Shown piece after piece: positions 25,797 to 35,994 of a stretch of DNA of 64,000 nucleotides (position 1 is its first letter; every line of letters begins with the position of its first letter). Under the pieces are notes generated by a model, which saw only the letters and a program-made list of their open reading frames with translations, made no database searches and had not been told where the DNA came from. The DNA comes from Nocardioidaceae bacterium (GTDB taxonomy: Bacteria; Actinomycetota; Actinomycetes; Propionibacteriales; Nocardioidaceae), in NCBI GenBank assembly GCA_020636935.1, contig JACJWW010000008.1, positions 27,042 to 91,041 on the forward strand, read 5' to 3'. Both the position numbers and the translations under genes were made by a program.

Positions 25797-26899
25797 GCGC
25801 TCGCTCCCTTCAACGCCGTGTCGCCTTGTCGCTCGGCGTCCAATTGAGTGGCGACCTGACGCTGTTCGATCCGGGTTGCCAAACGCCTGATCACCTCGAA
25901 TGCGATCACCACGCTGAGCACGATGATGCCTTGGGTCATGTTGACGATGTCTGGTGAAACACCGGCCAAGATGTTCAGCAGATTCGCCTGCTGCCCAAGG
26001 AAGGCGAAGATGAGGGCGCCGAAGGCAATCCCCATTGGGTGGTTGCGACCCAGAAGAGCGACCGCGATACCAGTGAAGCCCAAGCCGGTCTGAAAGGCCG
26101 AGCCGTACTGGTGAGCCTCAGAAAACATCATGGGTACGCCGATCAGCCCGGCCACTGCACCCGAGAGCAACATCGACACCACGATCATCTTCTTCACCGA
26201 GACTCCGCTGGAGACCGCAGCGGACTCCGAAGCACCGGCCGCGCGCAGGTCGAAGCCAAAACGGGTGTAATAGACCAAGATGAAGAAGGCGATGCCGACC
26301 AGAGGAGCCAACAGCGACAGGTGATAGGCCCCGTCGCTGACATCGGGGAAGAGTCGGAAGAAGCCAGTCCAGGAATCCTCGGGCATCATCTTCGTGTTGC
26401 GGGCATTACCGGTGCTCTCACCCCATTTGACCAAAAGGAATCCGATCAAGGAGCCAGCAATTGCGTTGAGCATGATCGTTGAGATCACCTCGCTGACCCC
26501 ACGCCACACGCGCAACACACCAGCGATGCCAGCCCAAAGAGCACCCACTGCCATGGCCACTAGGATCGCTGCAGCGACATTGAGTTTGCCCGGCAGCAAA
26601 CCTTGGGCTGCAAAGGCGCCGGCGAACAGCCCTGCCAAGCGATATTGACCTTCGACTCCAATATTGAACAGGTTCATCCGGAAGCCGATTGCGGCCGCGG
26701 CACCGGAGAGATACAGGATCGCAGTCATGTTGATGATGTCGACCAGGTCACGCTCGGAAGGCCAGGTGAACAACACCCGCCAAAACCCCACGACATCATC
26801 ACCGGTGAAGAGCAATACCAACGTGGCCACCACGCCGGAGAACACCAGCGCCAGAACTACGGCTGCCACTGGGAGTCCAAGTCGCATCCAGCGGCTCAT
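25793..26899 (-). CDS. Nucleoside ABC transporter permease (first of two)
   Basis: A 368-residue permease of the same BPD_transp_2 family (NupP-like), with about nine to ten transmembrane helices. It carries the coupling segment AAAIGFRMNLFNIGVEGQYRLAGLFAG. A further conserved block is GFTGIAVALLGRNHPMGIAFGALIFAFL. It forms a heterodimeric channel with the next gene's product. Its start overlaps the ATPase stop by 4 nt, and its stop overlaps the second permease start by 4 nt. Confidence 0.9.
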   Translation of the reverse strand: MSRWMRLGLPVAAVVLALVFSGVVATLVLLFTGDDVVGFWRVLFTWPSERDLVDIINMTAILYLSGAAAAIGFRMNLFNIGVEGQYRLAGLFAGAFAAQGLLPGKLNVAAAILVAMAVGALWAGIAGVLRVWRGVSEVISTIMLNAIAGSLIGFLLVKWGESTGNARNTKMMPEDSWTGFFRLFPDVSDGAYHLSLLAPLVGIAFFILVYYTRFGFDLRAAGASESAAVSSGVSVKKMIVVSMLLSGAVAGLIGVPMMFSEAHQYGSAFQTGLGFTGIAVALLGRNHPMGIAFGALIFAFLGQQANLLNILAGVSPDIVNMTQGIIVLSVVIAFEVIRRLATRIEQRQVATQLDAERQGDTALKGASA

Positions 26900-28431
26900 G
26901 AACGCTCCTCGCTAATCGCATCTGCGCCGGTCATTGCCGATCCGAGTTGTTGGGGGGTGACCGATTGGGGATCAAAGGTCGCGACCAACTTGCCTCGCAG
27001 AATCACCTTGATCGTGTCGGAGAGGCCGATCAGTTCGTCGAGGTCGGCGCTGATCAAGAGCACCGCCAATCCGGCCTTTCGAGCCCGCTTGATATGCCCC
27101 CAGATCGCTGCTTGTGCCCCAACATCCACGCCTCTTGTCGGATGTGAAGCGATTAGCAGGATCGGGTCACTGCTCATTTCACGACCCACGATGAACTTTT
27201 GTTGATTGCCACCTGAGAGAGCTCTGGCCGTGGTGGTGATGCCTGGAGTGCGTACGTCGTAGGCCGACACGATCCGCCCGGTGTCCGCCTTTGCGCCTGG
27301 GGGGTTCAGGAAGGGACCCTTAACCGAAGGAGGCCTGGTCTGATGACCAAGGATGCGATTCTCCCAGAGGGGAGCATCGAGCAGGAGCCCGTGTCTGTGA
27401 CGGTCTTCGGGGATGTAGCCCACCCCGGTTTCACGTCTCCTGCGAGTCGACCACTCAGAGATCTCTTCACCCGCAAGCATGATCGTGCCCCGCGCTTGAC
27501 GTCTCATCCCGATGATCGTCTCGACGAGCTCGGTCTGCCCATTGCCCTCAACCCCTGCGATGCCCAGGATCTCACCGGCATGGATCGCAAAATCGATGTC
27601 GACCAGCTCCGGGCGACCCGTCGCATCATCAAGCTCAAGGTCAATGACCTCAAGAAGCACCTTGTCAGTGACGGTGGACCCTTCGGTGCTTGGCGAGGGC
27701 AGCACACTGCCGACCATCAGCTCAGCCAACTGTCGGGCATTGACCTCTGCGGGTTTGACTGATGCCACCGTGGTGCCTTTGCGAATCACGGTGATGTCAT
27801 CGGCCACTGAGAGCACTTCGTCGAGTTTGTGAGAAATGAAGATCAGGGTGTGGCCTTGATCCTTCAACTCCCGCAAATTGTCAAAGAGCGCATCAACTTC
27901 TTGGGGCACCAACACCGCAGTGGGCTCATCAAGAATGATGATCTTTGCGCCACGATAGAGCACCTTGAGGATCTCAACCCGCTGTCGCTCCCCCACCCCC
28001 AGGTCTTCAACAAGATCATCGGGATCCAGGTCGAAGCCGTAGTCGTCACTGATCTGCCGGATCCGGTTGCGGGCATCATCGCCAATCCCGGCGATCTTCT
28101 CGGCACCGAGAACCACATTCTCCAGCACCGTGAAGTTGTCAGCCAACATGAAATGTTGGAAGACCATGCCAACGCCAATCGCGATCGCGTCAGATGGCGA
28201 GGAGAGACTGACTTGATGGCCATTGACGGCGATGGTTCCGCTGTCAGGCTTCTGCACGCCGTACAGGATCTTCATCAGCGTCGATTTGCCAGCGCCATTC
28301 TCACCGACCAACGCGTGGATCGTGCCGGAAGTGATCGTGATGTCAATGTCATGGTTGGCGATCACGCCAGGAAATCGTTTGCCGATCCCACGGAGTTCGA
28401 TGGCTGGCACAGCCTGAAGGTCTTTGGTCAA
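26896..28431 (-). CDS. Nucleoside ABC transporter ATP-binding protein (two NBDs)
   Basis: A 511-residue tandem ATPase that powers the two permeases. NBD1 has a complete Walker A (GENGAGKST), a signature DLGVGERQRVEI and Walker B (IIILDEPTA). NBD2 has a divergent Walker A, GVEGNGQTEL, but an intact LSGGNQQK signature, as is normal in RbsA/YufO-type proteins. The frame opens at a TTG at 28461, but GAGGAG followed by 6 nt leads to a TTG at 28431, which I take as the start. A strong hairpin lies between the bmpA stop and this gene. Confidence 0.9.
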   Translation of the reverse strand: MTKDLQAVPAIELRGIGKRFPGVIANHDIDITITSGTIHALVGENGAGKSTLMKILYGVQKPDSGTIAVNGHQVSLSSPSDAIAIGVGMVFQHFMLADNFTVLENVVLGAEKIAGIGDDARNRIRQISDDYGFDLDPDDLVEDLGVGERQRVEILKVLYRGAKIIILDEPTAVLVPQEVDALFDNLRELKDQGHTLIFISHKLDEVLSVADDITVIRKGTTVASVKPAEVNARQLAELMVGSVLPSPSTEGSTVTDKVLLEVIDLELDDATGRPELVDIDFAIHAGEILGIAGVEGNGQTELVETIIGMRRQARGTIMLAGEEISEWSTRRRRETGVGYIPEDRHRHGLLLDAPLWENRILGHQTRPPSVKGPFLNPPGAKADTGRIVSAYDVRTPGITTTARALSGGNQQKFIVGREMSSDPILLIASHPTRGVDVGAQAAIWGHIKRARKAGLAVLLISADLDELIGLSDTIKVILRGKLVATFDPQSVTPQQLGSAMTGADAISEERS

Positions 28432-28461
28432 GTGGATCTCCTCATGCACATTTCGATGCAA

Positions 28462-28499
28462 ACTGCCCGGGCCACACGTTACCGCGCAGCCCGGGCAGT
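28462..28499 (-). terminator. Intercistronic hairpin between bmpA and transporter ATPase
   Basis: ACTGCCCGGGC at 28462-28472 pairs perfectly with GCCCGGGCAGT at 28489-28499, an 11-bp GC-rich stem with a 16-nt loop. Only TTTGC follows on the transcript, so it is more likely a partial attenuator or mRNA-stabilising stem than a full terminator. Such stems after a binding-protein gene usually keep it more abundant than the membrane genes. Confidence 0.75.
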
Positions 28500-28542
28500 C
28501 TTTGGGTATCAGCCGTTGATCAAGGCAAGTTGATCAGTTGGG

Positions 28543-29631
28543 TCACGGCTTCTCGGGCACCTTGACTTCTCCGCTCTTGATCTTGTCAGCAGCAGCGTCG
28601 ATCTGAGCCTTGATCGGATCAACGAAGCCACCACTAGTGGAGTAGCCAACCCCATCGACCTTCAGGTCATAGTTGACGAAACCAGACTGGACCTTGCCCT
28701 CCTTGAAAGCCGTGACGAATTCGAACACAGCTGTGTCGATGCGCTTGAGCATCGAGGTGAGGATGTGCGGCTGCTGGTCTTTGGCAGCGGTCAAGTACTG
28801 ATCGGAGTCAACACCGATGGCCCACTTGCCCTCTCCGGCAGCCACTGCGGCTTCAAACAGGCCCAGACCTGACTTGCCAGCAGCGTGATAGACCACGTCG
28901 GCTCCGCCTTGGTACATCGCAGTCGCGGCTTGCTTGCCACCGGCGGGGTTCTCGAAGCCGGTGGCCGCATCACTGGGGTCCTCGGTCAGATATTGGATGT
29001 CGATCTTGATCTTCGGGTCAATCGACTTCACACCAGCGACATAGCCAGCTTCGAACTTCTTGATCAGGTCGCCGTGAGTGCCGCCGATGAAGCCCACATG
29101 CTTGGACTTGGAAGTCAACGCGGCAGCAACACCAACGAGATAGGAGCCTTCGTTTTCCGCAAACACCAGATCGGAGAGATTCTTGGCATCGGTGGCGATG
29201 GTGGTGCTGTAGCCGTCAATCACCGCAAAATTGGTGTTGGGGTTTGCCTTCGCAACCTTGGCTGCGGCCGGGCTGTAGAGGAAGCCGACGGCGATGACCG
29301 GGTTGAAGCCTTGGTCGGCCAGAGTCTGCAGCCGCTGCTCACGGATGCTGTCATTGTCACTGGTCGTTGCCTTGGCTTCGATACAACTCGCCCCAAGATC
29401 CTTGACCGCCTTTTCAAGGCCACGATAGGCGGAGTCGTTGAAGGACTGGTCACCACGGCCACCGACGTCATATGCGACGCCGACCTTGGGCTCGCCCTTG
29501 CTGCCCTTGCAGACATCAACGCTCGAAGAACCGCTGGCATTGTTGTCTTTCTCAGAACTCGTCTTGCCGCATCCGGTGAGCGCGAGGGCCCCCACCATCA
29601 CTACTGCTGCCATCTTGGCGAAGGTGCGCAA
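28543..29631 (-). CDS. bmpA: BmpA/PnrA-type nucleoside-binding lipoprotein
   Basis: Captures purine or pyrimidine nucleosides outside the cell and delivers them to the ABC permeases. The 362-residue precursor starts MRTFAKMAAVVMVGALALTGC with lipidated Cys21, then a Ser/Asn-rich linker. The Bmp domain follows: VGVAYDVGGRGDQSFNDSAY, VIAVGFLYSPAA, GFIGGTHGDLIKKFEAGYVAG and VIYHAAG-like VVYHAAGKSGLG. The frame is open to 29715, but AAGGAGG with a 5-nt spacer points to a TTG at 29631, and only that start gives a proper signal peptide. It is the first gene of the operon bmpA-ATPase-permeases-cdd-P450-methyltransferase-deoA. A GCACCC-ACCC-GGGTGC stem lies in its leader. Confidence 0.92.
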   Translation of the reverse strand: MRTFAKMAAVVMVGALALTGCGKTSSEKDNNASGSSSVDVCKGSKGEPKVGVAYDVGGRGDQSFNDSAYRGLEKAVKDLGASCIEAKATTSDNDSIREQRLQTLADQGFNPVIAVGFLYSPAAAKVAKANPNTNFAVIDGYSTTIATDAKNLSDLVFAENEGSYLVGVAAALTSKSKHVGFIGGTHGDLIKKFEAGYVAGVKSIDPKIKIDIQYLTEDPSDAATGFENPAGGKQAATAMYQGGADVVYHAAGKSGLGLFEAAVAAGEGKWAIGVDSDQYLTAAKDQQPHILTSMLKRIDTAVFEFVTAFKEGKVQSGFVNYDLKVDGVGYSTSGGFVDPIKAQIDAAADKIKSGEVKVPEKP

Positions 29632-29736
29632 GATTGCCTCCTTGATCTTGGTGCACCCGGGTGGGTGCGGGACTCCTGCACCATAGTGCGCAAGACCGCG
29701 GACTCCCAGACCCAACAGACCAGAATTGACCAGTTG

Positions 29737-30927
29737 TTATGAGTTGGTGACCAACGAGCGCAGAGAAGCCACACTCAGGAGCTTGGCCGCCAGAGAAATC
29801 GCCCGCTCGTCCACTTGAAGATCTCCTTGATGAAGGTCATAGGTGGGGCCACCCGGGGTGCGGGTGCCCAACCGGGCCATCGCGCCCGGCACCTGCTCGA
29901 CGAACCACGCGAAATCTTCGCCGCCAAGGCTTTGCGCTGTGCTGAAGAGATTGTCAGGGCCAACCACCACGTCGATGGCCTCACCCAGAATCCTGGTGGC
30001 GACGGTTTCATTGACAACCGGAGGTACGCCGCGTACGTAGCTCACTTCGGCCGTCACCCCGTAAGGCGCTGTGATCTCGTCGATCGTCTTGCGCACCAAG
30101 GCCTCCGATTCAGCCCAGGTGACATGGTCGAGCATGCGCACCGTGCCTGCTGCACGGCCGACCGAGGGGATCACATTCATTGCCGAGCCTGCGCGCACCA
30201 GGCCCCAGACCACCGAAACACCTGCGCGTGGGTCAAGGCGCCTCGAAAGCACCGCAGGCAATTCTGTCACCAATTTGCCCAAGGCAAAGGTCAAGTCTTC
30301 GGTCAGGTGTGGTCGAGAAGTGTGTCCTCCTCCCCCGCTCAGCCGCACATCAAGTGAATCAGCCGCGCCGGTGAGCGGCCCCTCACGCAACCCGATCATC
30401 CCAACATCAATGGCTGGGTCACAGTGGACTCCGAAGATGAAGTTGACACCATCCAGCACGCCAGCCTCGATCGCCATCAGCGCACCTCCGGGCATGACTT
30501 CTTCAGCCGGCTGGAAGATCAGTCTCACTCTCCCTGGCAGTTGCTCTTGGTATCGGGCCAGGGCCCGGCCGACCCCCACCAGGGCGGCAGTGTGTACGTC
30601 GTGCCCACACGCATGTGCCACACCAGGGACCGTGCTCATCCAGGGAAGCCCGGTTGCATCATCGACCGGCAAGGCGTCAAGGTCGGCCCGCAGCGCAGTG
30701 ATCGGCCCGTCGGAGCCGATGTCAACCATCAGGCCACCTCGAGGAAGTAGCACGGGCGCCAGTCCAGCCTCGTCAAGGGTCTTGGCCACGACATTGGTGG
30801 TGCGCTCTTCCGCCCAACTCAACTCTGGGTGGGCATGCAAGTCTCGACGCAGGTCGACCAACTCGGCGGCAAGCAGATCGATCTCCGCCTGGATTTGGCC
30901 AGTCAACGATGAGATCGGTTTGGACAC
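29737..30927 (-). CDS. M20 family amidohydrolase
   Basis: A 396-residue zinc peptidase-like hydrolase of the HipO/IAA-amino-acid hydrolase group, removing acyl groups from amino acids. Metal-binding motifs are LRADLDALPVDD, HACGHDVHTAALVG, FQPAEEVMPGGA and GVHCDP. The dimerisation domain contains GGGGHTSRPHL, and the last metal His lies in SLGGEDFAWF. The start is GTG at 30927. A TAAACT box lies 9 nt upstream, and the 59-nt gap from meaB suggests a separate or additional promoter. The bmpA start lies 105 nt beyond its stop. Substrate is not evident. Confidence 0.88.
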   Translation of the reverse strand: MSKPISSLTGQIQAEIDLLAAELVDLRRDLHAHPELSWAEERTTNVVAKTLDEAGLAPVLLPRGGLMVDIGSDGPITALRADLDALPVDDATGLPWMSTVPGVAHACGHDVHTAALVGVGRALARYQEQLPGRVRLIFQPAEEVMPGGALMAIEAGVLDGVNFIFGVHCDPAIDVGMIGLREGPLTGAADSLDVRLSGGGGHTSRPHLTEDLTFALGKLVTELPAVLSRRLDPRAGVSVVWGLVRAGSAMNVIPSVGRAAGTVRMLDHVTWAESEALVRKTIDEITAPYGVTAEVSYVRGVPPVVNETVATRILGEAIDVVVGPDNLFSTAQSLGGEDFAWFVEQVPGAMARLGTRTPGGPTYDLHQGDLQVDERAISLAAKLLSVASLRSLVTNS

Positions 30928-30986
30928 AGTGAGTTGAGTTTACTGGCCGATCGGGGTCGCGCGCGCAGCAATCGGCATCGCTGGAC

Positions 30987-31976
30987 TCAACCCTGGTCGT
31001 AGGCCTCAAGGATCAAGTCTGCTGCAGTTGGCGCCAGCAACTCACCAGCGAGCAGTTGGCGGCTCACTCGCTCGCCCACCTCACTGACCGCCGGAGACTC
31101 ACGCAGACGTTGGTCGAGCTCGTCTCGCACCAACGCCCACGTGAAGTCGAGTTGCTGACGCGCCCGCTTTGAGGCAAGCCCATCGGAGCCCATGGCTTCT
31201 CGATGGCTCTGGATCCGCTGCCAGACTTGATCTACCCCATCACCAGTCAACCCCGAGCAGGTGAGCACCGGAGGAGTCCAGGCTGCGCCAGCTGGCTGTA
31301 CGAAGCGCAAGGCCCCAGCGAGGTCTCTGGCCGCCACCCGTGCTTCAGCGGCGTGATCACCATCGGCCTTGTTGATCGCGATCACATCAGCGATCTCCAA
31401 AATGCCCTTCTTGATGCCCTGCAATTGATCGCCCGTGCGGGCCAGTGACAAGAACACGAATGTGTCGACCATGCCGGCAACGGTGACTTCAGACTGGCCC
31501 ACGCCCACGGTCTCAACCAAGATCACATCGCAGCCGGCAGCCTCCAAGACCATCATCGCTTGGGCCGTGGCCCTGGCCACACCCCCGAGAGTGCCAGCCG
31601 ATGGAGAGGGCCGGATATAGGCACGCGGGTCGGCCGAGAGTTTGGCCATCCGAGTCTTGTCACCGAGCACCGAGCCGCCGGTGCGCACGGAAGAAGGGTC
31701 AACGGCCAAGACCCCCACCTGGAGTCCCTGCGCCGTCAGATGAGTGCCGAATGACTCGATGAAGGTGCTCTTGCCGACACCAGGTACCCCTGAAATTCCG
31801 ATCCTGATGACCTCGGGACGCGAGTCCAGTTTCTCCAAGAGTGTGCGGGCTGAGGCCCGGTGATCGGGGCGGTCACTTTCCACCAAGGTGATCGCGCGGG
31901 CAATCGCTGCGCGCCCACCAGGTGCGGACATCCCCGCTTGGATGCCGTCGACCAACTCCTCGACGTCGTAGCCCAT
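30987..31976 (-). CDS. meaB: Methylmalonyl-CoA mutase-associated GTPase MeaB
   Basis: G-protein chaperone that loads and protects the adenosylcobalamin of methylmalonyl-CoA mutase. The 329-residue protein has the P-loop GISGVPGVGKSTFIE, VLAVDPSS, the switch-region KTRM, LVETVGVGQSE (G3) and VIAINKADGDH (NKxD, G4). The helical N- and C-terminal dimerisation parts are present. It starts 6 nt after the mutB stop, in the same operon as its client. Confidence 0.94.
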   Translation of the reverse strand: MGYDVEELVDGIQAGMSAPGGRAAIARAITLVESDRPDHRASARTLLEKLDSRPEVIRIGISGVPGVGKSTFIESFGTHLTAQGLQVGVLAVDPSSVRTGGSVLGDKTRMAKLSADPRAYIRPSPSAGTLGGVARATAQAMMVLEAAGCDVILVETVGVGQSEVTVAGMVDTFVFLSLARTGDQLQGIKKGILEIADVIAINKADGDHAAEARVAARDLAGALRFVQPAGAAWTPPVLTCSGLTGDGVDQVWQRIQSHREAMGSDGLASKRARQQLDFTWALVRDELDQRLRESPAVSEVGERVSRQLLAGELLAPTAADLILEAYDQG

Positions 31977-31982
31977 CGGACT

Positions 31983-34142
31983 TCAGCGTGGGTGACCGAG
32001 AGACTGCGACAACTTGTCCAGGAGTTCGAGTGCCGACTCCGCAATGACCGTGCCCGGCGGATATACCGCGGCTGCTCCCATCTCGAGCAAGGTGGGCACG
32101 TCATCGGGTGGGATCACGCCGCCGACCACAATCATGACGTCTTGGGCGCCCAAGTCGGCAAGCGCTTGTTTGAGGGCGGGGACCAACGTGAGATGGCCCG
32201 CCGCCAAGGAATTGACCCCAACCACGTGTACGTCGGCATCAACCGCCTGCTGGGCCACCTCTTCGGGCGTCGAGAACAGGGGGCCCACGTCGACGTCAAA
32301 GCCGAGGTCGGCAAATGCCGTCACCACGACCTTCTGGCCACGGTCGTGACCGTCTTGGCCCATCTTGGCCACCAGAATCCGTGGGCGTCGACCTTCGTCA
32401 TGGGCGAACTTGTCCGTGGCCGCCAACACCTTCTGGACGGACTCGTCGCTGCCAGCTTCACGCTTGTACACACCGGAGATCGTACGGATGACGGCTTGAT
32501 GGCGCCCGTACACCTGCTCAAGCGCGTCGGAGATCTCACCAACAGTGGCCTTGGCCCGGGCTGCGTCGACAGCCAGAGCCAGCAAGTTGTTGTCGAGTGA
32601 GCCCTTGGAAGCACCATCCTGTGCCGCCTTCGTGAGCGCCTGGAGCGCCGCTCGGACATCGTCAGCGTTGCGCTCGGCACGAAGTCTTTCCAATTTCGCG
32701 ACCTGTTGTTGATAGACCGACGCATTGTCGACCTTCAAGACATCAAGCTTGTCTTCATCTGGCAAGCGATAGGTGTTGACCCCGATCAGCTTCTGGGCAC
32801 CCGAGTCAAGACGAGCCTGAGTGCGAGCTGCCGCCTCCTCGATGCGCATCTTGGGGATGCCCTGCTCAATGGCCTTGGCCATGCCTCCGGCACGCTCAGC
32901 TTCCTCGATATGAGCCCACGCCTTCTGAGCCAGCTCATGGGTCAGGCGTTCCACGTAGTAGGACCCTGCCCAAGGGTCGATCGTGCCCGTCGTACCCGAC
33001 TCCTGCTGCAGGAGCAATTGGGTGTTGCGGGCGATCCGCGCCGAGAAGTCGGTCGGCAAGGCGATCGCTTCGTCGAGCGCATTGGTGTGCAGCGACTGAG
33101 TGTGCCCCTGGGTCGCCGCCATGGCCTCAATGCAGGTGCGTTGCACATTGTTGAAGACATCTTGCGCAGTGAGCGACCAGCCAGAAGTCTGGCTGTGGGT
33201 GCGCAACGACAAGGACTTGGGATTCTTGGGGTCGAACTGCGAGACCAGGCGGGTCCACAAAGCGCGGGCCGCCCGCATCTTGGCGATCTCCATGAAGAAG
33301 TTCATCCCGATCGCCCAGAAGAAGCTGAGCCGGGGCGCGAACTGGTCAATCTCAAGCCCAGCGTCAAGGCCGGCGCGGATGTACTCCACCCCGTCGGCGA
33401 GGGTGTAGGCCATCTCAAGATCGGCGGTGGCCCCGGCCTCTTGGATGTGATAGCCCGAGATGGAGATCGAGTTGAACTTCGGCATCTTGGCCGAGGTGTA
33501 GGCGAAGATGTCGGAGATGATCCGCATGCTTGGAGATGGCGGATAGATATAGGTGTTGCGGACCATGAACTCCTTGAGGATGTCATTTTGGATGGTGCCA
33601 GCAAGTTGCTCGGGCGCCACCCCTTGCTCCTCTGCCGCCACGATGTAGAGCGCCATGATCGGGAGCACGGCGCCGTTCATGGTCATCGACACCGACATCT
33701 GATCAAGTGGGATGCCCTCAAACAAGGTGCGCGCATCATAGATGGAATCGATCGCCACACCTGCCATGCCGACATCACCGCGCACCCGCGGATGATCCGA
33801 GTCATAGCCTCGGTGGGTAGCCAGGTCGAAGGCTACGGAGAGCCCCTTCTGCCCGGCCGCCAAGTTGCGACGATAGAAGGCATTTGACTCCTCAGCAGTG
33901 GAGAAGCCCGCGTACTGGCGGATCGTCCAAGGCTGGGTGGTGTACATCGTCGGGTATGGCCCGCGTAGATATGGGGTGAGTCCGGGATAGGTCGCCAAGG
34001 CGTCCAGTCCATCGAGATGCTCCGGCCCGTAGACCGGCAAGATGCCAATGCCCTCGGGAGACTCCCAGGGCGCAGCGGCGCTTGTGCTCTTGGGGAGCAC
34101 GGCCCCACCCAACGGCAGGTCGGCAAAACTCTTGGGAATCAT
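31983..34142 (-). CDS. mutB: Methylmalonyl-CoA mutase large subunit
   Basis: Isomerises (R)-methylmalonyl-CoA and succinyl-CoA using adenosylcobalamin. The 719-residue catalytic chain has the N-terminal TIM barrel with [21 protein letters not shown] and the substrate-binding [12 protein letters not shown] region. The C-terminal cobalamin domain contains the DGHDRG motif with His599 as lower cobalt ligand, then NSLAAGH and [10 protein letters not shown]. It overlaps mutA by 4 nt and is followed by meaB. It links propionate metabolism to the succinyl-CoA handled by SucCD. Confidence 0.96.
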   Translation of the reverse strand: MIPKSFADLPLGGAVLPKSTSAAAPWESPEGIGILPVYGPEHLDGLDALATYPGLTPYLRGPYPTMYTTQPWTIRQYAGFSTAEESNAFYRRNLAAGQKGLSVAFDLATHRGYDSDHPRVRGDVGMAGVAIDSIYDARTLFEGIPLDQMSVSMTMNGAVLPIMALYIVAAEEQGVAPEQLAGTIQNDILKEFMVRNTYIYPPSPSMRIISDIFAYTSAKMPKFNSISISGYHIQEAGATADLEMAYTLADGVEYIRAGLDAGLEIDQFAPRLSFFWAIGMNFFMEIAKMRAARALWTRLVSQFDPKNPKSLSLRTHSQTSGWSLTAQDVFNNVQRTCIEAMAATQGHTQSLHTNALDEAIALPTDFSARIARNTQLLLQQESGTTGTIDPWAGSYYVERLTHELAQKAWAHIEEAERAGGMAKAIEQGIPKMRIEEAAARTQARLDSGAQKLIGVNTYRLPDEDKLDVLKVDNASVYQQQVAKLERLRAERNADDVRAALQALTKAAQDGASKGSLDNNLLALAVDAARAKATVGEISDALEQVYGRHQAVIRTISGVYKREAGSDESVQKVLAATDKFAHDEGRRPRILVAKMGQDGHDRGQKVVVTAFADLGFDVDVGPLFSTPEEVAQQAVDADVHVVGVNSLAAGHLTLVPALKQALADLGAQDVMIVVGGVIPPDDVPTLLEMGAAAVYPPGTVIAESALELLDKLSQSLGHPR

Positions 34143-35893
34143 CGCAGTTGCTCCCTCGTCCGGGCCAAGAAGTCCAATGCATCAACACCCATCGCGGCTG
34201 AATCATCAACACCCAAGTCGCCAGGCTTGCCAGCCACGATCACCCACTTGGCTCCGGCTTCACGCAATGCGCTGACCGTCTGGGCTCCGGTGTCGGCGTA
34301 CGCCGCGTCATTGCCAACCAGGCAGACCACAGGTTGTCCGCCGTCTGGACCGGTGTAGCTGGCCAGGAGTGCCTCCAGGCTCTCGTGGGCACCAGGATTG
34401 ACGACGTCAATGCCCCCGGCCGCAAGGAGATTGCTGATGAAGGTGGCCCGGGCTGTGTGGGCCGCGACCGTACCGAGTGTGGCCAGGAAGACCGGGGTAG
34501 CGACCGGATTGTCGCGCAATTCTTCGAAGGCCCAGCCATAGCGGCGCACTGGTGTGGATCCACCGGGGTGAATGGCACGGGTCGGCAGGGTCTCGTGGAG
34601 GTTGGGAAACTCTGAAACCCCTGTCAAGGGGCGCCTGCGCCGGGCCACCTCTGCATCGCGACGCTGCGCCACCTCGGCCACTCGAGCCAGCAAGGAGGGC
34701 AATGCCTCGAGGATGTCGCCTTCGGCTTCAATCCGGGTGAACTCTGCCCACCCTGCCTCAGCCAGGTCATTGGTCAGCTTCTCAACCGCATAAGAGCCAC
34801 CCGCGGGATCACTCACCTTGGCGACGTGGGATTCCTCGATCAGCAGCGCGGAAGTATTACGCGCATTGCGTCGACTCAGTGGATCAGGCAGCCCCAGAGG
34901 CTGGTCATATGGCAGGACCGTCACCGAGTCGGCCCCACCCACACCGGCCGCGAAGGCCGCGACGGTGGTGCGGAGCATGTTCACCCAGGGGTCGTACTTG
35001 GCCATCATCGGCCGTGAAGTCACACCATGTAGGAGCAGTGTGCGTTGTTCTTGGGGCACGCCGCTGAGCTCAAGCACCCGACCCCAGAGTCGCCGAAGTG
35101 CGCGGAACTTGGCAATGGTCGGGAACTGTTCGGCTGTTGCCGACAGGCGGAACTCCAGCCCTTGGGCTGCCTGGGTGGGGTCGACGCCGTGGTCGGCGTA
35201 GCGGCGTAGGTAGTGCACTCCAGCCGCAAGCACATAGCCGAGCTCTTGGGCGTCGGATGCACCTTGATCATGCACAGCGGTGCCGTCCACGACGAACAAC
35301 CGGGCACCGAGGGTGTTTGCGATCTGGGCAAGTTGGGCGATGTCCGCATGGGACTCTTCGCCGCGCGCGGCCATGCCAATCGGATCGAGTCCGAGACCCG
35401 ACCCAGCGGCCAGCTTCGTCTCGCCAGCGATCCGGGCGAGTGTCTGAGCTGCCTGAAGTGGCTGGTCGGGGGCGTCCAAGACCACCGGGGCCACATCAAG
35501 GAGTACGCCGGCAAGTGTCGTTTCGAGTTGGTCAACGGGCACACCATCGCTGCCAACTCGGATCCAAAGAGAGGTAACTCCATTCTCGAGATCGTTCAAG
35601 GCTGCTTCTGCGGCTGCCTTGCCACCTGGCTCGGAGATGAGGGATCGGACATCCCAAGCGCCGCGACGGTCGGGACGATCACCCTCGGTTGGCCCAGCAA
35701 GCTGCTCAGGAGTGCCAAGCGGGCTGATCTTGATCCCGTCGAGGGTCGTGCGGGCCAATTTGTCCCAGACATCAGAGTCATTGTCGCTGTCGGTCAAACG
35801 CCTGGATTTGCGGAGCACATCTGCTGCCGCCTTTTCCCATTCGGCCAACGCATGGGCAGGCCCCTGCTCAAGAGGCAGGTCAGCTTCGGTCAT
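34139..35893 (-). CDS. mutA: Methylmalonyl-CoA mutase small subunit
   Basis: The 584-residue non-catalytic partner of MutB. It shares the barrel fold, with [12 protein letters not shown] and [24 protein letters not shown]. The C-terminal flavodoxin-like domain lacks the DxHxxG cobalt-binding motif, as expected for MutA. A TAGTCT box 6 nt before the ATG and no ribosome site suggest a leaderless mRNA. A perfect 12-bp palindrome lies over the likely -35 region. It is the first gene of mutA-mutB-meaB. Confidence 0.94.
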   Translation of the reverse strand: MTEADLPLEQGPAHALAEWEKAAADVLRKSRRLTDSDNDSDVWDKLARTTLDGIKISPLGTPEQLAGPTEGDRPDRRGAWDVRSLISEPGGKAAAEAALNDLENGVTSLWIRVGSDGVPVDQLETTLAGVLLDVAPVVLDAPDQPLQAAQTLARIAGETKLAAGSGLGLDPIGMAARGEESHADIAQLAQIANTLGARLFVVDGTAVHDQGASDAQELGYVLAAGVHYLRRYADHGVDPTQAAQGLEFRLSATAEQFPTIAKFRALRRLWGRVLELSGVPQEQRTLLLHGVTSRPMMAKYDPWVNMLRTTVAAFAAGVGGADSVTVLPYDQPLGLPDPLSRRNARNTSALLIEESHVAKVSDPAGGSYAVEKLTNDLAEAGWAEFTRIEAEGDILEALPSLLARVAEVAQRRDAEVARRRRPLTGVSEFPNLHETLPTRAIHPGGSTPVRRYGWAFEELRDNPVATPVFLATLGTVAAHTARATFISNLLAAGGIDVVNPGAHESLEALLASYTGPDGGQPVVCLVGNDAAYADTGAQTVSALREAGAKWVIVAGKPGDLGVDDSAAMGVDALDFLARTREQLR

Positions 35894-35899
35894 GGTGCA

Positions 35900-35936
35900 A
35901 GACTATGAAATCTGGGTAATCCGCCGCCAATTGGCG
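35900..35936 (-). promoter_or_regulatory. mutA promoter with CGCCAATTGGCG palindrome
   Basis: TAGTCT (35900-35905) lies 6 nt before the ATG. TTGGCG, 19 bp further upstream, may be the -35 element and is itself half of the perfect palindrome CGCCAATTGGCG at 35925-35936. A dimeric regulator bound there would block or control the promoter. The regulator is not identified. Confidence 0.5.
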
Positions 35937-35994
35937 CCTGCTTTGAGACGGCGGTGGCTGGGTGAGGTCTAGCCGACCAGATCACCCGCACCGA

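Noticed and set aside
32706..33887. 393-codon plus-strand open frame
   Set aside because: Antisense shadow of mutB; no start context or domain.
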